Shown: piece by piece, positions 1 to 8,028 of the stretch
How positions within the stretch are numbered: the stretch's first letter is position 1
Layout: each line of letters begins with the position of its first letter
Assembly (NCBI GenBank): GCA_003024985.2
Contig: PXIH01S0015535.1
Reading direction: 5' to 3' (one strand)
Source: Euperipatoides rowelli
Lineage: Eukaryota > Onychophora > Udeonychophora > Euonychophora > Peripatopsidae
DNA length: 10,284 nt
The notes under the pieces: model-generated
Database searches by the model: none
Told to the model about the DNA's origin: nothing
What the model saw: only the letters and a program-made list of their open reading frames with translations
Position numbers and translations under genes: made by a program

Positions 1-2
1 GC

Positions 3-227
3 GCCCTTGCTTGGTGGGGCGCTCTTGGTCGGCATTCTACGGTAATTATTAATGTTCATGGTTATAAATTTTTCTCCTCTCATGCTCTATATGTAGTCTC
101 TCTCAAACTTGACCAGTTTCCAATAACTAAGTTGAATTTTTATTTCAACAATTTTACATTTTTTGTAGACAGACAGACAGAGAGATATTTTTATTTTTCC
201 TGGCACAACTTTGCTTTGAACAATTAG
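3..227 (+). other. Open reading frame entering from the left edge; partial exon or repeat fragment
   Basis: One frame stays open for 74 codons from the left edge to a TAG at 225-227, long for DNA this AT-rich. The first part reads ALAWWGALGRHSTVIINVHG, comes from the GC-richest stretch of the left end, and looks more protein-like than the rest. The later part runs through a GACA microsatellite and is Phe/Tyr-rich, so real coding probably ends well before the stop. The first 45 bases are open in other frames on both strands as well, and they could equally be the end of an interspersed repeat. I see no splice donor that would fix an exon end. No family is recognised. Confidence 0.2.
167..184. 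repeat. Short GACA/GA microsatellite
   Basis: About three and a half GACA units run into GAGA. The repeat lies inside the open frame that enters from the left edge and argues that this part of the frame is not conserved coding sequence. Confidence 0.8.
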
Positions 228-407
228 TTTTTAATGAGATCATAAATTAAAATTCATTTTACTTAATGTATAATTTCTTGAGGGATTTGCTTTCAAAAAT
301 TTTTTTAAAATAATTTGAATTCCAAGATCTTTAAGAGAATCAAAAATAGTCTTCTCAACTTGTAATACAGGACATTTAAGTTTGCTCCAGCATATTTTTG
401 TTAACAT

Positions 408-1100
408 ATTATTTGTTAAATCCCACCTTGTAATATTTAAAATAAAATATCTAAGGGACTAAATTATTATTTATTTATATCTACACACAACGAGTTATGT
501 GATATTACATTCGATAAATCAATCACTTCTTAAATAGTAACTTTTAATTTTTTTTTAAATAATTCATGTACAATATATATAGTATATTCGTTTTGGTTCA
601 GTTTTCCATTATCTAGTTTGGTTTTATCAAAAACTTTATTTAAAAAATGATATTTTAATTAGTTATTAAGTTATTTATACTAATGAATAATAAAAGTTGA
701 TATTTTCAAACTTAGAATTTTCCAAAGAAAAGTGAATTTTGTCCGTTAGTCTAAGCTTGCACCACGTCAGCTTTCCACTCATCAATTGCTGTCCAGGTCC
801 CTTACTACTTTCTGTTAAACTGTATGGGAAAGGATGATTGAGCTAAACATTAAGCATATAAATCAAAATCATTGCATCAACACACTTACTTTTGGGTTTA
901 TTTTGATTTTCAACTAATTCTGAAGATATTGAATTTTGTATTATTTAGTAATTCAACATTTCATAACCTTCTCAATGAATAATGTAAATTTTTAAATGTT
1001 TATATCATGTTTAACCTGCTCTATTGAAAATTGTCACTAGGCTCATATATGATTTCATATATCAATTATTTAGAAAACTTATCTTTATTTAAAATTATAT
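408..1100. other. Gene-free AT-rich stretch
   Basis: I see no convincing exon, RNA gene or structured repeat here. A slightly GC-richer patch at about 740-840 has short open frames on the minus strand. Because it lies downstream of the copia integrase fragment on the same strand, it could be more of that element, but I found no motif to show it. Confidence 0.5.
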
Positions 1101-1300
1101 CTACATGTTAAATTTTCCCTTTGTTCTGCGCCAGCTTCCTTGCTGTGTGTTTAATTCTTTAACAGTAGAAACCATACTGAATATTTGTGAAGACGGTATT
1201 CACAATCGGTTCCTGTAAAATCATCTTGAAAACTGTACTTGTATTTGGATCCAGAGCTGACTGCCATTAATTTACAATTTTGTTGTTCCTGATTCATTAT
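1101..1300 (-). pseudogene. Decayed Ty1/copia-type integrase core fragment
   Basis: On the minus strand a frame from the ATG at 1267-1265 to a TAA at 1153-1151 includes GSKYKYSFQDDFTG. This matches the first catalytic block of copia integrases, where a Gly-x-x-Tyr strand leads into the Asp-Asp-Phe-Thr/Ser motif and then a Tyr-Phe-Leu/Lys-x-Lys-Ser helix; here the helix is YRLHKYS. The frame continues upstream to about 1297 without an obvious start. Just past the stop, another frame reads KELNTQQGSWRRTKGKFN, placed where the family has its Arg-x-Asp-Asn-Gly-x-Glu-Phe block. The second catalytic Asp is not preserved there. No RT, protease, LTR or target-site duplication was found. I infer an old dead fragment with at least one frameshift. 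Confidence 0.65.
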
Positions 1301-2160
1301 AACCTTTTAATGCGGGACTAGAAAAAACATTTCAAAAAGTAGTTCATTTTCACTGATGTCCCACTTGACCTTATAAGAGTACAGCAATAGCCGGGGCAAT
1401 TATTCGCTTTGTACATAACTTGCCATCTTAATTGTCCTTGTCACTGCAATAGTAGCAGAAGAGACTTCTAGTAGCGATTTTCAAGCCAGGACCAAGAAAT
1501 GAAATTATAAGTATTACCTTAAGTAACTAAGAGAAAACCTCCAATTAATATACCTGTTTCTTCTAATTTAATTACCAAAAATCTACATAACTGTCAGTTT
1601 ACAAAAAAATTTATAGAAAGATTTTTTATACATTTGATACCGCACCACTCTCACTAATCAGTTGCAAACTTTCACTATTTTATTTATATTTGTGCAAAAG
1701 AAATTAGGAAAAAAACATTGAACATATCACAAAAAGTTTACACCAGTATGAGTGGAATGAAAATAACAGGTTCCCAAAACTTTTGAATAGAACTAAGCAT
1801 ATTGATATTAAGTATTTCTTTTTGAGAGTTTGTTGAACAAGGTATTATCGAAATAAAATATTGTAGTGTCACTAACCTCATTGTGACAGTTTACAAAACC
1901 TATGCCTAACAAACCATTTCAAAATGTCATAGTAGGTTTGATAGCAGAGGGATTAAGTGAAAAACATTATAGGTTAAATAGGTATTACATTAAAGGAGGG
2001 GTGTAAAATATTGTCAATGTAATCCTTTAGATAGCAGCTTGTGTTTAATCAATCTCCCTTGATGTTTACCTATATAATGTTAGAGTTGATATTGATTTGT
2101 TTCTGTATGATATTGTATTATCATCAAGAATAGTGATTTGTATTACTATAACAGTGTTAA
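1301..2160. other. Gene-free stretch, possibly with further copia debris at its left end
   Basis: Nearest the integrase fragment (about 1320-1500) the minus strand is less AT-rich and has broken open frames, where upstream copia sequence would lie. I could not match them to the HHCC zinc region. From 1500 to 2160 I see only AT-rich sequence with no supported feature. Confidence 0.4.
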
Positions 2161-2255
2161 TAATATATATATATATACAGTATATAGATAGATAGATACA
2201 GAGATAGAGATGCAGATACAGAGAGAGAGAGAGATAGATATCATCATCATCATCA
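2161..2255. repeat. Compound microsatellite (AT, GATA, GA, ATC)
   Basis: Successive short-unit tracts occur: AT repeats at about 2163-2176, GATA at about 2184-2198, GA at 2219-2234 and ATC at 2240-2254. The ATC end is continuous with the LINE-like tail on its right. Read on the minus strand, the microsatellite extends the 3' tail of that element. Confidence 0.85.
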
Positions 2256-2310
2256 GCCTATATCAATCCACTGCTGGATGAAGGCCTCCCCAAGATTTCT
2301 CCATGAATTT
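2240..2310 (-). mobile_element. 3' tail of an RTE-like non-LTR retrotransposon (fragment)
   Basis: Read on the minus strand, this segment has a GGAGGCCTTCATCCAGCAG-type end, then GTGGATTGA and a GATGATGATGAT tail. An 'aggcct...ccagcagtgga...ggctgatgatgatg' ending is widespread in arthropod and other invertebrate genomes. I associate it with the C-terminus and microsatellite tail of RTE-class LINEs; that link is from memory and was not searched. One frame would end Lys-Ser-Trp-Gly-Gly-Leu-His-Pro-Ala-Val-Asp-stop. Only about 70 bases are present, a strong 5' truncation typical of LINE insertions. A related SINE borrowing the tail is the main alternative. Confidence 0.45.
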
Positions 2311-2418
2311 ACATTATATTAAATCAATTTATGAATACTATTGTCTACCAATAGTAACTTTATTTATTTCTGTTGCCACAATTGGTGACATGATAACAGT
2401 TTGCTCAACCTGGCTTGA

Positions 2419-2503
2419 CCCAAGGTTAGTAAAGGAGTAGAGGTTTGCTCGATCGTAAAGCATGTGCAATAGACCAGCTAAATTTGACGTCACCCGTAGC
2501 CCT
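2419..2503 (+). repeat. Left terminal inverted repeat
   Basis: The outer 36 bases and inner 19 bases pair with the right end with one mismatch each. The roughly 30 bases between them are alignable only with gaps, so the total TIR is about 85 bases. The inner block begins with the palindrome TGACGTCA. Confidence 0.8.
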
Positions 2504-2785
2504 AAAGCTGAATCAAATCATTAAAAGGTGGGGAATTACTTGATTTTAAATTATAAAATGTAATCAATCTTTGCTACTATTTAATATATTTTTTTTAATG
2601 ATAATAAAAAAAAAGCCTTAATATTATTATATTGGAGTTTTTGAATAAGATTACATTTAGTAGGCTACATTATTAATAATTAAGAAAACTTTAATCAGCC
2701 CGTAGTTTGCAAATACATGGCACAATAAACTTATTGAAGTTATTATCTCGCTAACAACCTAGGTATTTGTTTTTAAAAGGCAATA

Positions 2786-2826
2786 TTATTGAATAATATT
2801 TAAAGAATTTAAATATTATTCAATAA
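2786..2826. repeat. Perfect 19-bp hairpin with 3-base loop
   Basis: The sequence from 2786 to 2804 is the exact reverse complement of 2808-2826, with loop GAA at 2805-2807. It is all A/T except for one G/C pair. It lies inside the TIR element. A related half-site, ATATTATTGAATAAT, recurs at about 3657-3671 without its partner arm. Confidence 0.8.
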
Positions 2827-2943
2827 ACCATATGTATTTTGTGTAAGCTGCAGTGTATTCTTACTAATTTAAAACAATAAAAAGGTTAATCTTATAAAAT
2901 CTTGTATTCGGTATAGGGAAGCTTTATTGTACTGAGCAATTCA

Positions 2944-2957
2944 CGTCTGGGCAGACG
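2944..2957. repeat. Short GC-rich inverted repeat CGTCTG-GG-CAGACG
   Basis: Six bases are exactly inverted around GG, inside the TIR element and in otherwise AT-rich surroundings. The two-base loop is too tight for a good hairpin, so a dimeric protein-binding palindrome is as likely as a structural role. Confidence 0.5.
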
Positions 2958-3188
2958 AAAGTTGTATAAAAATTATAAAAAAGTTAAATCGACTGCTGTG
3001 TTACATTGCTTTAGAGTTGGGGGTATAGTTATTTTATTATCTAGTAGGAATTAGGGTTCAGTTTAGAATAAAGATTAGGACGGTAGCCTAAGTAAAAAAA
3101 ATAAGACAGCTGAACCATTGTAATGAATGCAGTCAGGTGACATGAAGTCAATATCCTATTGGTTGTTATTGAAAAAAAGTGCTATGGC

Positions 3189-3196
3189 TGACGTCA
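3189..3196. promoter_or_regulatory. Internal TGACGTCA palindrome (CRE/ATF-type consensus)
   Basis: This is an exact match to the cyclic-AMP response element palindrome. Identical octamers lie in both terminal repeats at 2485-2492 and 3780-3787. The internal copy starts an internal direct-repeat unit resembling the one that follows the left octamer. Whether CREB/ATF-type factors bind is inference; the octamer may instead be part of a transposase-recognised repeat. Confidence 0.4.
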
Positions 3197-3768
3197 TAGA
3201 TACCACACTTTCACCGGCGAATTATTGATTTTAAATAAAAAGTTACAAATAAAAACCTAAATAATACTATTGTACTCTTTTTTTAATAACCTTGCTGTAT
3301 ATTGGAGTTTTTAAGTAAGAAGAATACTTTTACGGTAGTATATTATTATAGCCTAAGTCATCAGAAAAAATTTAGCCTTCTTATGTTTATCTTGCTAATG
3401 AATTTTTTTTTTTTTTTAAAAAAAAAATTTTAAAAAGTAATATTTCTGTAGATGATGCTTTTTCTTCTCTAACATCTTTAAAAGCTGAAGTTGAATGCTT
3501 AATATGCAGTCAGCTATTAACGAAGATAAAATATTTTCAGTATCGCCTATATAAAAAATTTAGCCTGCGGTAAATATTTATCGATTTTAATAATTTTACT
3601 ATTTTTTAATTAGCCTTCTTTTTCTTATGTTTATATTCCTAATTACAATTTCTATAATATTATTGAATAATTACCCAATTTATATATTATTTATAATAAT
3701 ACTGTAAAGTCAAGGTGAAGCTTTACTGTCTATCTTTTCAATGATAATGTCTTTTCTCGGATTGTGTA

Positions 3769-3860
3769 AGGGCTACAGGTGACGTCACACAACTAGTTCC
3801 GGTCTGTCTACATAGAGCCTATGGGATCGAGCAAACCTTTACTCCTTTACTAACCTTGGG
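3769..3860 (-). repeat. Right terminal inverted repeat
   Basis: This is the reverse-complement partner of the left end, about 92 bases long because of small insertions in the middle. It contains TGACGTCA at 3780-3787 and ends in CTAACCTTGGG. Confidence 0.8.
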
Positions 3861-3988
3861 CTTGGCCCCCATCCTACCTTACTTCTGTAAACAAACATTG
3901 GCCCTTATATAGATAGGCATAACCATGAAACCATTTTTTAAGGTTATTGCCAGTATGTATAGATAAGTGATACATTTGTGAATTATAT

Positions 3989-4007
3989 CCTCCCCATCCC
4001 CCCCTCC
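3989..4007. other. C-rich tract (G-rich on the minus strand)
   Basis: Runs of 2, 4, 7 and 2 C occur within 19 bases, which is unusual in this AT-rich window. A minus-strand transcript from the exon at 4103-4312 would carry the G-rich version about 100 bases past the stop codon. It does not meet the strict four-run G-quadruplex rule without splitting the run of seven. Confidence 0.5.
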
Positions 4008-4102
4008 ATTTTTAAGAGTGCATAAGGACCCAACAGTGATGAAAGTATATCTTCAATCATTAAAAAATTAGAACCACCAAGATATTTAAGCTAAACTTAC
4101 AT

Positions 4103-4312
4103 TCATTTTTTTGACATAATTTGATCCGTTGAAGCCGCTCTCCGCTGTTTATTTTCATCAGCTGCTAACCATTTATCACAGATTTGTTTAACAGCAGTTT
4201 GTCCAGCTTTTTCTGCAGCTTTGGCAATACGTTTCACATCTAAGGAACTTTTTTCCTTGACAGCTATCAAGTAGGCTGATTTCAGTTTACCACTCAAAAT
4301 AAACATTTCGAT
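4103..4312 (-). CDS. C-terminal exon of an alpha-helical (HEAT/TPR-like) host protein, possibly ZFYVE26/spastizin-like
   Basis: On the minus strand a good splice acceptor (TTATTATGTTTTTATAG, AG at 4314-4313) is followed by an open frame beginning Ile-Glu-Met and ending at TGA 4105-4103, about 69 codons. It has the look of conserved cytoplasmic protein: an amphipathic helix with GKLKSAYLIAVK, then a charged linker, an Ala-rich helix, QICDKWLAAD and a basic tail. Helix pairs of this kind occur at the C-terminus of large alpha-solenoid trafficking proteins. GKLKSAYLIAVK reminds me of spastizin (ZFYVE26), but this is memory only and unverified. The Met at 4306 is probably internal, since the frame is open back to the acceptor. 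An A7 run sits directly before the stop, and a perfect donor (GTAAGT from 4100) follows two bases after it. The exon could therefore be internal with a frameshift, or terminal with a spliced 3' UTR. Upstream exons were not found in the window. Confidence 0.65.
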   Translation of the reverse strand: MEMFILSGKLKSAYLIAVKEKSSLDVKRIAKAAEKAGQTAVKQICDKWLAADENKQRRAASTDQIMSKK

Positions 4313-4315
4313 CTA

Positions 4316-5600
4316 TAAAAACATAATAAAGATTATTAAATATAGAGTCTGGAAAATTTTGTTTTGAATTTAAAAATTCAAATTTTAATGTCAATGTGCT
4401 GGAAAGTATTTTTTTTCCCTAATAAAAATATTTAAAAACAACNTAATGCATTGAAAGCAAATAAAAATACTTAAATAATGATTTGCTTACACTTTATCTG
4501 ATATTAATTCTTGCAGGACTTGAATTGATTTGAGATGTGTTACATATACTGTATATGATTATACAGCAATGTATAGCTAAAGTTACAGAATGAACTTTAC
4601 CACTATTACATAGTTTAACTTGACTCAAACTATCTGACTCAAAAGACCCATTGACTAGTTTACCTTAGCAAGAATAACAATGTTTGTTATATAATCTCAT
4701 CTGATTATCATATAGTATATACTGTATTATACACATCACATGATTATATCAATATAATATTTAATTTAATTAATTTTGAATGTAATTTATACAACATCTA
4801 TTAATAAAATTATAATAAAGGAAAATAAATTAAACAGATAGCGCTGAATTGTTGATGCTACTAAGAAGAAATAAAGTCTAACCGTTACAAATAGCACATT
4901 TATTTCATACCAAATAAATACCTTGACACGATCGTAACATACAAAAAAATCATCAGATATATAGCATGATAATACTGTCAAATATGACCCACAACATATT
5001 AGTTCCATATTACAACTTGCGGACAGTAGATTATTTAGTCACATTAAAGGTTAGTCAATAAGCTATTATTTATATGATTAAATTAATATAGATATATTAT
5101 GAACAATACTTATAATTTTTATGAATAAAATAATTTTTACTAATCATCCAATTAACATCTATACTTATAGATATTTCAAATTTAAGATAAAAAAATATTA
5201 GCCTACTATAAGACATAACACTCTTACAGTATGATTTACAAAATTAAGAAGTTTGTTTAAATAAATAAGCTTAAGAAATTTGTACTAATAAAGCACAGCA
5301 CTATCAAATATAAAGCAAACTTTTTTACTGGCAAGCCTGTCGATGAACAAAAGCACATTTTAATTGTATAATAATTTTGAAATTAATGTTATGACTGCCT
5401 AAAAGTAAAAAAAAAAAACATAACTATTGATTTTAATCTTATTCAGAGATTTAATCATTAATACCAGGATAAATTTTAATAGGATCTGGTAATATATTGG
5501 ATGTTCCCTATATTAGTGATGTAATTGAATAAACATGTTCAGTAACAGGTGGAATAATACAGTAGAGTTGTTATAGAGTTCAGTGGATTATATAAATTGT
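4316..5600. other. AT-rich intronic or intergenic stretch
   Basis: I see no supported exon here. It would be intron upstream of the minus-strand exon at 4103-4312. There are many short TATA/ATAT runs and repeated TACTGTAT-like words (around 4546, 4720). A 73-codon frame at 4787-5008 on the minus strand is Phe/Leu/Ile-rich and looks like chance. The base at 4443 is N. Confidence 0.5.
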
Positions 5601-5607
5601 TTTACAG

Positions 5608-5770
5608 ACAGACTTGGCACATTCTGCCTGAGTTGAACAATTACCCAGATGCAATTAATCTTGACAATGTGAATATTTTAGACATAATGGTTGCCATCAA
5701 CCACAGAAAAAAATTACATCCTTACATCAGTGCACATAATCTATCACAATATCAACAAATTAAAACTAAT
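5608..5770 (+). CDS. Unidentified exon-like coding segment after a splice acceptor
   Basis: TTGTTTTACAG ends at 5607, a good acceptor; a second AG sits four bases on at 5611. From there the frame reads as ordinary globular protein with balanced composition: it starts QTWHILPELNNYPDAINLDN, continues VNILDIMVAINHRKK, then HPYISAHNLSQYQQIKTN. The frame stays open to a TAA at 5852-5854, but after about 5770 it turns into Phe/Ile/Lys-rich chance sequence. I see no consensus donor near 5770. The options are a weak donor, a true terminal exon ending at 5854, or a broken exon. A CAATAAAC with polyadenylation-signal sense lies near 6074. I do not recognise the protein. It is on the opposite strand from the exon at 4103-4312, so it belongs to another gene or a pseudogene. 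Confidence 0.4.
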
Positions 5771-5854
5771 CTAAATATTTTTTATCCAAAAATGATAAAA
5801 TTTATATATATACTGTATAATTTCCTTCTAAAATCATTTTTTTTCTTTTCATAA

Positions 5855-7410
5855 GATGTGATAGACGTGTTCAACAACAATCACAGAATAGTAATGTTTA
5901 TCATCACAGTATTAACATCACTCCAATCTTTATACCCCTCAGATATTACTAATGTAGCCTACATCTAAAAGCTAAAATTAATTTCGACTTGTATATGAAT
6001 TCAGTGCTTCTGTGCCATGCCAATTTAGCTTTCCTATGAACTATACAATGGATCTTTTTAATAATTTCTCAGTACAATAAACAGCTCAAGATTAATCAAA
6101 ATTCATCAAATAATAAGTTTTGGTTGTTTATTCATTACTTATATATTATTTGCTTAAAAATTACTCATGTTTTGCATAGTGACCAAATTTCTCTAGCCTT
6201 GACGTGCAGTAATTTATAAAATCTTCTTGTACATCTCACTAAGATCGCTTTACCAAGTTACAATAAGCGAATTCAGAGTAATTAAATACATATGATAATA
6301 ACCACAACAGTGACAGGGACAAAAATAATCATGTACTTGCTTAAGGACCACCAGTCCATTGCATAAAGGCTTTTCAAGTACCGTACTAAGAACCTATAGC
6401 CTGAAACATTTTTCACTGCAACTTTGATATTTCTGACTAAAAATCTTTAAAAGTTAACTGTGCCTTTATTTTGAGAGATAAGTGTATAAAACTACACATT
6501 TTCTGAAACCTTATTAAATTTGCTTTAAAAAAATTTTTTTAGATTTAATTATGTTTAAGTGTATTGAAATTTTGAAATATTGAAATTTAGGGGTGGGAGA
6601 GAATCCATTTTTTGAAACAATATTCAGTTTTTGATGACACATTTTACTATTATAACATTTTTTTTTTAAATTATAAAACCATTAGTATAATATTGAAATA
6701 GATATTAGCTTTAATCCAAGCCATAAAATATTGCTGTTGAACAAAAATTAACTTACTTATGATCATTTGAAAAAAAAACTATTTATCAATTTATTAAAAG
6801 AAAAAAAGCAATTGCATTTAATTTGTGACTAATTCTCCATATCCAGTCTTTAAAAATAATTGGAATAAAAATCTGACTATTTATTTTTATATACTTTAAT
6901 TACTGCACATTAATCGTATGTAGTTTTTTTTTTTTTTAAAAAAATCCATTTAAAATAAAGAAAATATTTTTTTTAATACAGACAAAATCCTATGGATATT
7001 TAACATGTTTTTTTTTAAATTACCTAGAAGTGGAGCCTCCAAGACACCTCAATAGTTTGAGACTATCAAAAGTTATAAAATTATATATTTATTCTTTCTT
7101 AAAATAAATTTTTTGTTGAATTTAAGACACAAATCCATCTATATTGAGTGTTCTAGTGTCAATCATTCATGTTAGGGATGAACTTAACATGTCATCAGTA
7201 TTGAACATGTTGGTAACAATGCTTTCGAAGTGTTTATAACCTTATGAATGTAGACTAGACTAATATCTGTTAAAAATATATTAATATGGTGCATAAAATC
7301 TTGTATTTTCTTTATATAGCTTATGTTGATTTTATTTAATTTATTTGTAGGCTGTATATAAAAATATTTGATAAGTATGCTCACAGACAATTGCTGTTTT
7401 TCAGTTGACA
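5855..7410. other. Gene-free AT-rich stretch with T/A homopolymer blocks
   Basis: No exon or mobile element is supported. Notable are runs of T followed directly by A, for example T14A7 at 6924-6944, plus A-then-T runs near 6525-6540. A 75-codon minus-strand frame at 7184-7411 has no recognisable content. Confidence 0.5.
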
Positions 7411-7856
7411 TAAAAGAAGAATAAACAAACTAACTATAGCACGCTCTTTATTTAAAAATATATTTATTGACAACACCTTAAATCCAATAAAAAAATGTCG
7501 AGGTAACATGATATCTTTCACAACAATTATCAGTTGCTCCTCGGGATAATTCCATTAAAACTAACGAGAAAACAATAATGAAAAAATGGTAAAAACAAAT
7601 TATAGATAGGCTTATTAAAGTACTGTATAATCAAAAATTTTGAATAACATAGAGTACATACCTTTAAGAAAATATTTTTTGCGTTTAATACTGTCGTAAG
7701 TTTAGTGAAATTAGCTGAATGCCTGTCAATTTTTTATTTAGTATTGGTTTATGGCATTGAATAAAGAAAGATTCAAGTATTTGTCTTTTTATATAGTTTA
7801 AGGCATGCATAATGACTTCAAAATTAGCATGTGTGACAGTGTATGATGTTTCATTT
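7411..7856 (-). repeat. Left arm of the palindrome
   Basis: This arm is about 446 bases. It has a five-base insertion near 7623-7630 relative to the right arm. The outer half (3' UTR side) is almost identical to its partner, including an exact match of more than 50 bases around 7565-7622. The inner, formerly coding half holds most of the mismatches. Confidence 0.85.
7516..7544 (-). ncRNA. Hammerhead-ribozyme-like core, left arm (probably inactive)
   Basis: On the minus strand: CCGAGGA, a five-pair stem (GCAAC with GTTGT, closed by a G-U pair) with loop TGATAATT, then GAAA. The order matches the conserved hammerhead core (CUGAUGA, stem II, GAAA) found in Penelope-like elements. The core U at position 4 is C here, which should cripple cleavage; the change at position 7 is usually tolerated. 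Stems I and III are not clearly formed. The right arm is identical across the core. Confidence 0.4.
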
Positions 7857-7882
7857 AAATGAAAAATCACACACTGTAACAC
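7685..7882 (-). pseudogene. GIY-YIG endonuclease C-terminal remnant of a Penelope-like element (left copy)
   Basis: A 65-codon minus-strand frame contains THANFEVI, then NYIKRQILESFF, then HKPILNKK and ends ISLNLRQY-stop. The spacing fits the end of the endonuclease domain fused to PLE reverse transcriptase: a His-containing segment, an Arg-x-x-x-Glu helix holding the metal-binding Glu, then Pro-x-Leu-Asn. The GIY...YIG strands, linker and whole RT are missing. The frame starts across the axis in the other arm, so its first residues come from the junction. It cannot be functional alone. Confidence 0.6.
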
Positions 7883-8028
7883 ATGCTAATTTTGAAGTTA
7901 TTATGCATGTCTCAAACTATATAAAAAGACAAATACTTGAAGCTATCTTTAGTCAACGTCACAAACCAACACTAAATAAAAAATTGATGGGCATTCAACT
8001 AATTTCACTAAACTTACAACAGTATTAA
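7843..8028 (+). pseudogene. GIY-YIG endonuclease C-terminal remnant of a Penelope-like element (right copy)
   Basis: This is the partner of the left remnant: a 61-codon frame with SHTVTHANFEVIMH, then NYIKRQILEAIF, then SQRHKPTLNKKL, ending NLQQY-stop. HKPTLN and EAIF look closer to the usual family pattern than the left copy's HKPILN and ESFF. The two frames overlap on opposite strands at 7843-7882, because the axis palindrome encodes Phe-His-Leu-Asn-Glu in both directions. The upstream catalytic motifs are missing. Confidence 0.6.

Larger units (their letters stand above)
2419..3860. mobile_element. Non-autonomous DNA-transposon-like element with long terminal inverted repeats
   Basis: The ends are inverted copies. 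The outer 36 bases (2419-2454 and 3825-3860) match at 35 of 36, and an inner block of 19 (2485-2503 and 3769-3787) matches at 18 of 19, with an indel-rich related stretch between them. The termini start CCCAAGGTTAGTAAAGGAG. Flanks CTTGA (2414-2418) and CTTGG (3861-3865) could be a 5-bp target duplication with one mismatch. No transposase frame exists inside. The interior has diverged direct repeats: TTGATTTTAAAT at 2540 and 3225, TATTGGAGTTTTT at 2630 and 3300, and a fainter third unit near 3554-3660. TGACGTCA occurs at 2485, 3189 and 3780. The superfamily is not assignable by eye; a foldback or large MITE-like element is my reading. Confidence 0.7.

Noticed and set aside
240-407. Minus-strand 55-codon frame starting MLTKICWSKL
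   Set aside because: Mildly protein-like, but it depends on a homopolymer-rich stretch and has no recognised motif; it is not strong enough to call.
760-840. Possible further copia sequence (Trp-Thr-Ala-Ile-Asp-Glu-Trp on the minus strand, recalling the start of copia RT)
   Set aside because: A single short resemblance with no following RT motif; could easily be chance.
3989-4007. G-quadruplex on the minus strand past the exon
   Set aside because: Kept only as a C-rich tract: it lacks four separate runs of three or more G.
4787-5008. 73-codon minus-strand frame
   Set aside because: Very rich in Phe, Leu, Ile and Val as expected from AT-rich non-coding DNA; no splice sites or family pattern.
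7184-7411. 75-codon minus-strand frame ending beside the palindrome
   Set aside because: Low-complexity Ile/Asn/Lys composition, no motif, and it does not extend into the element.
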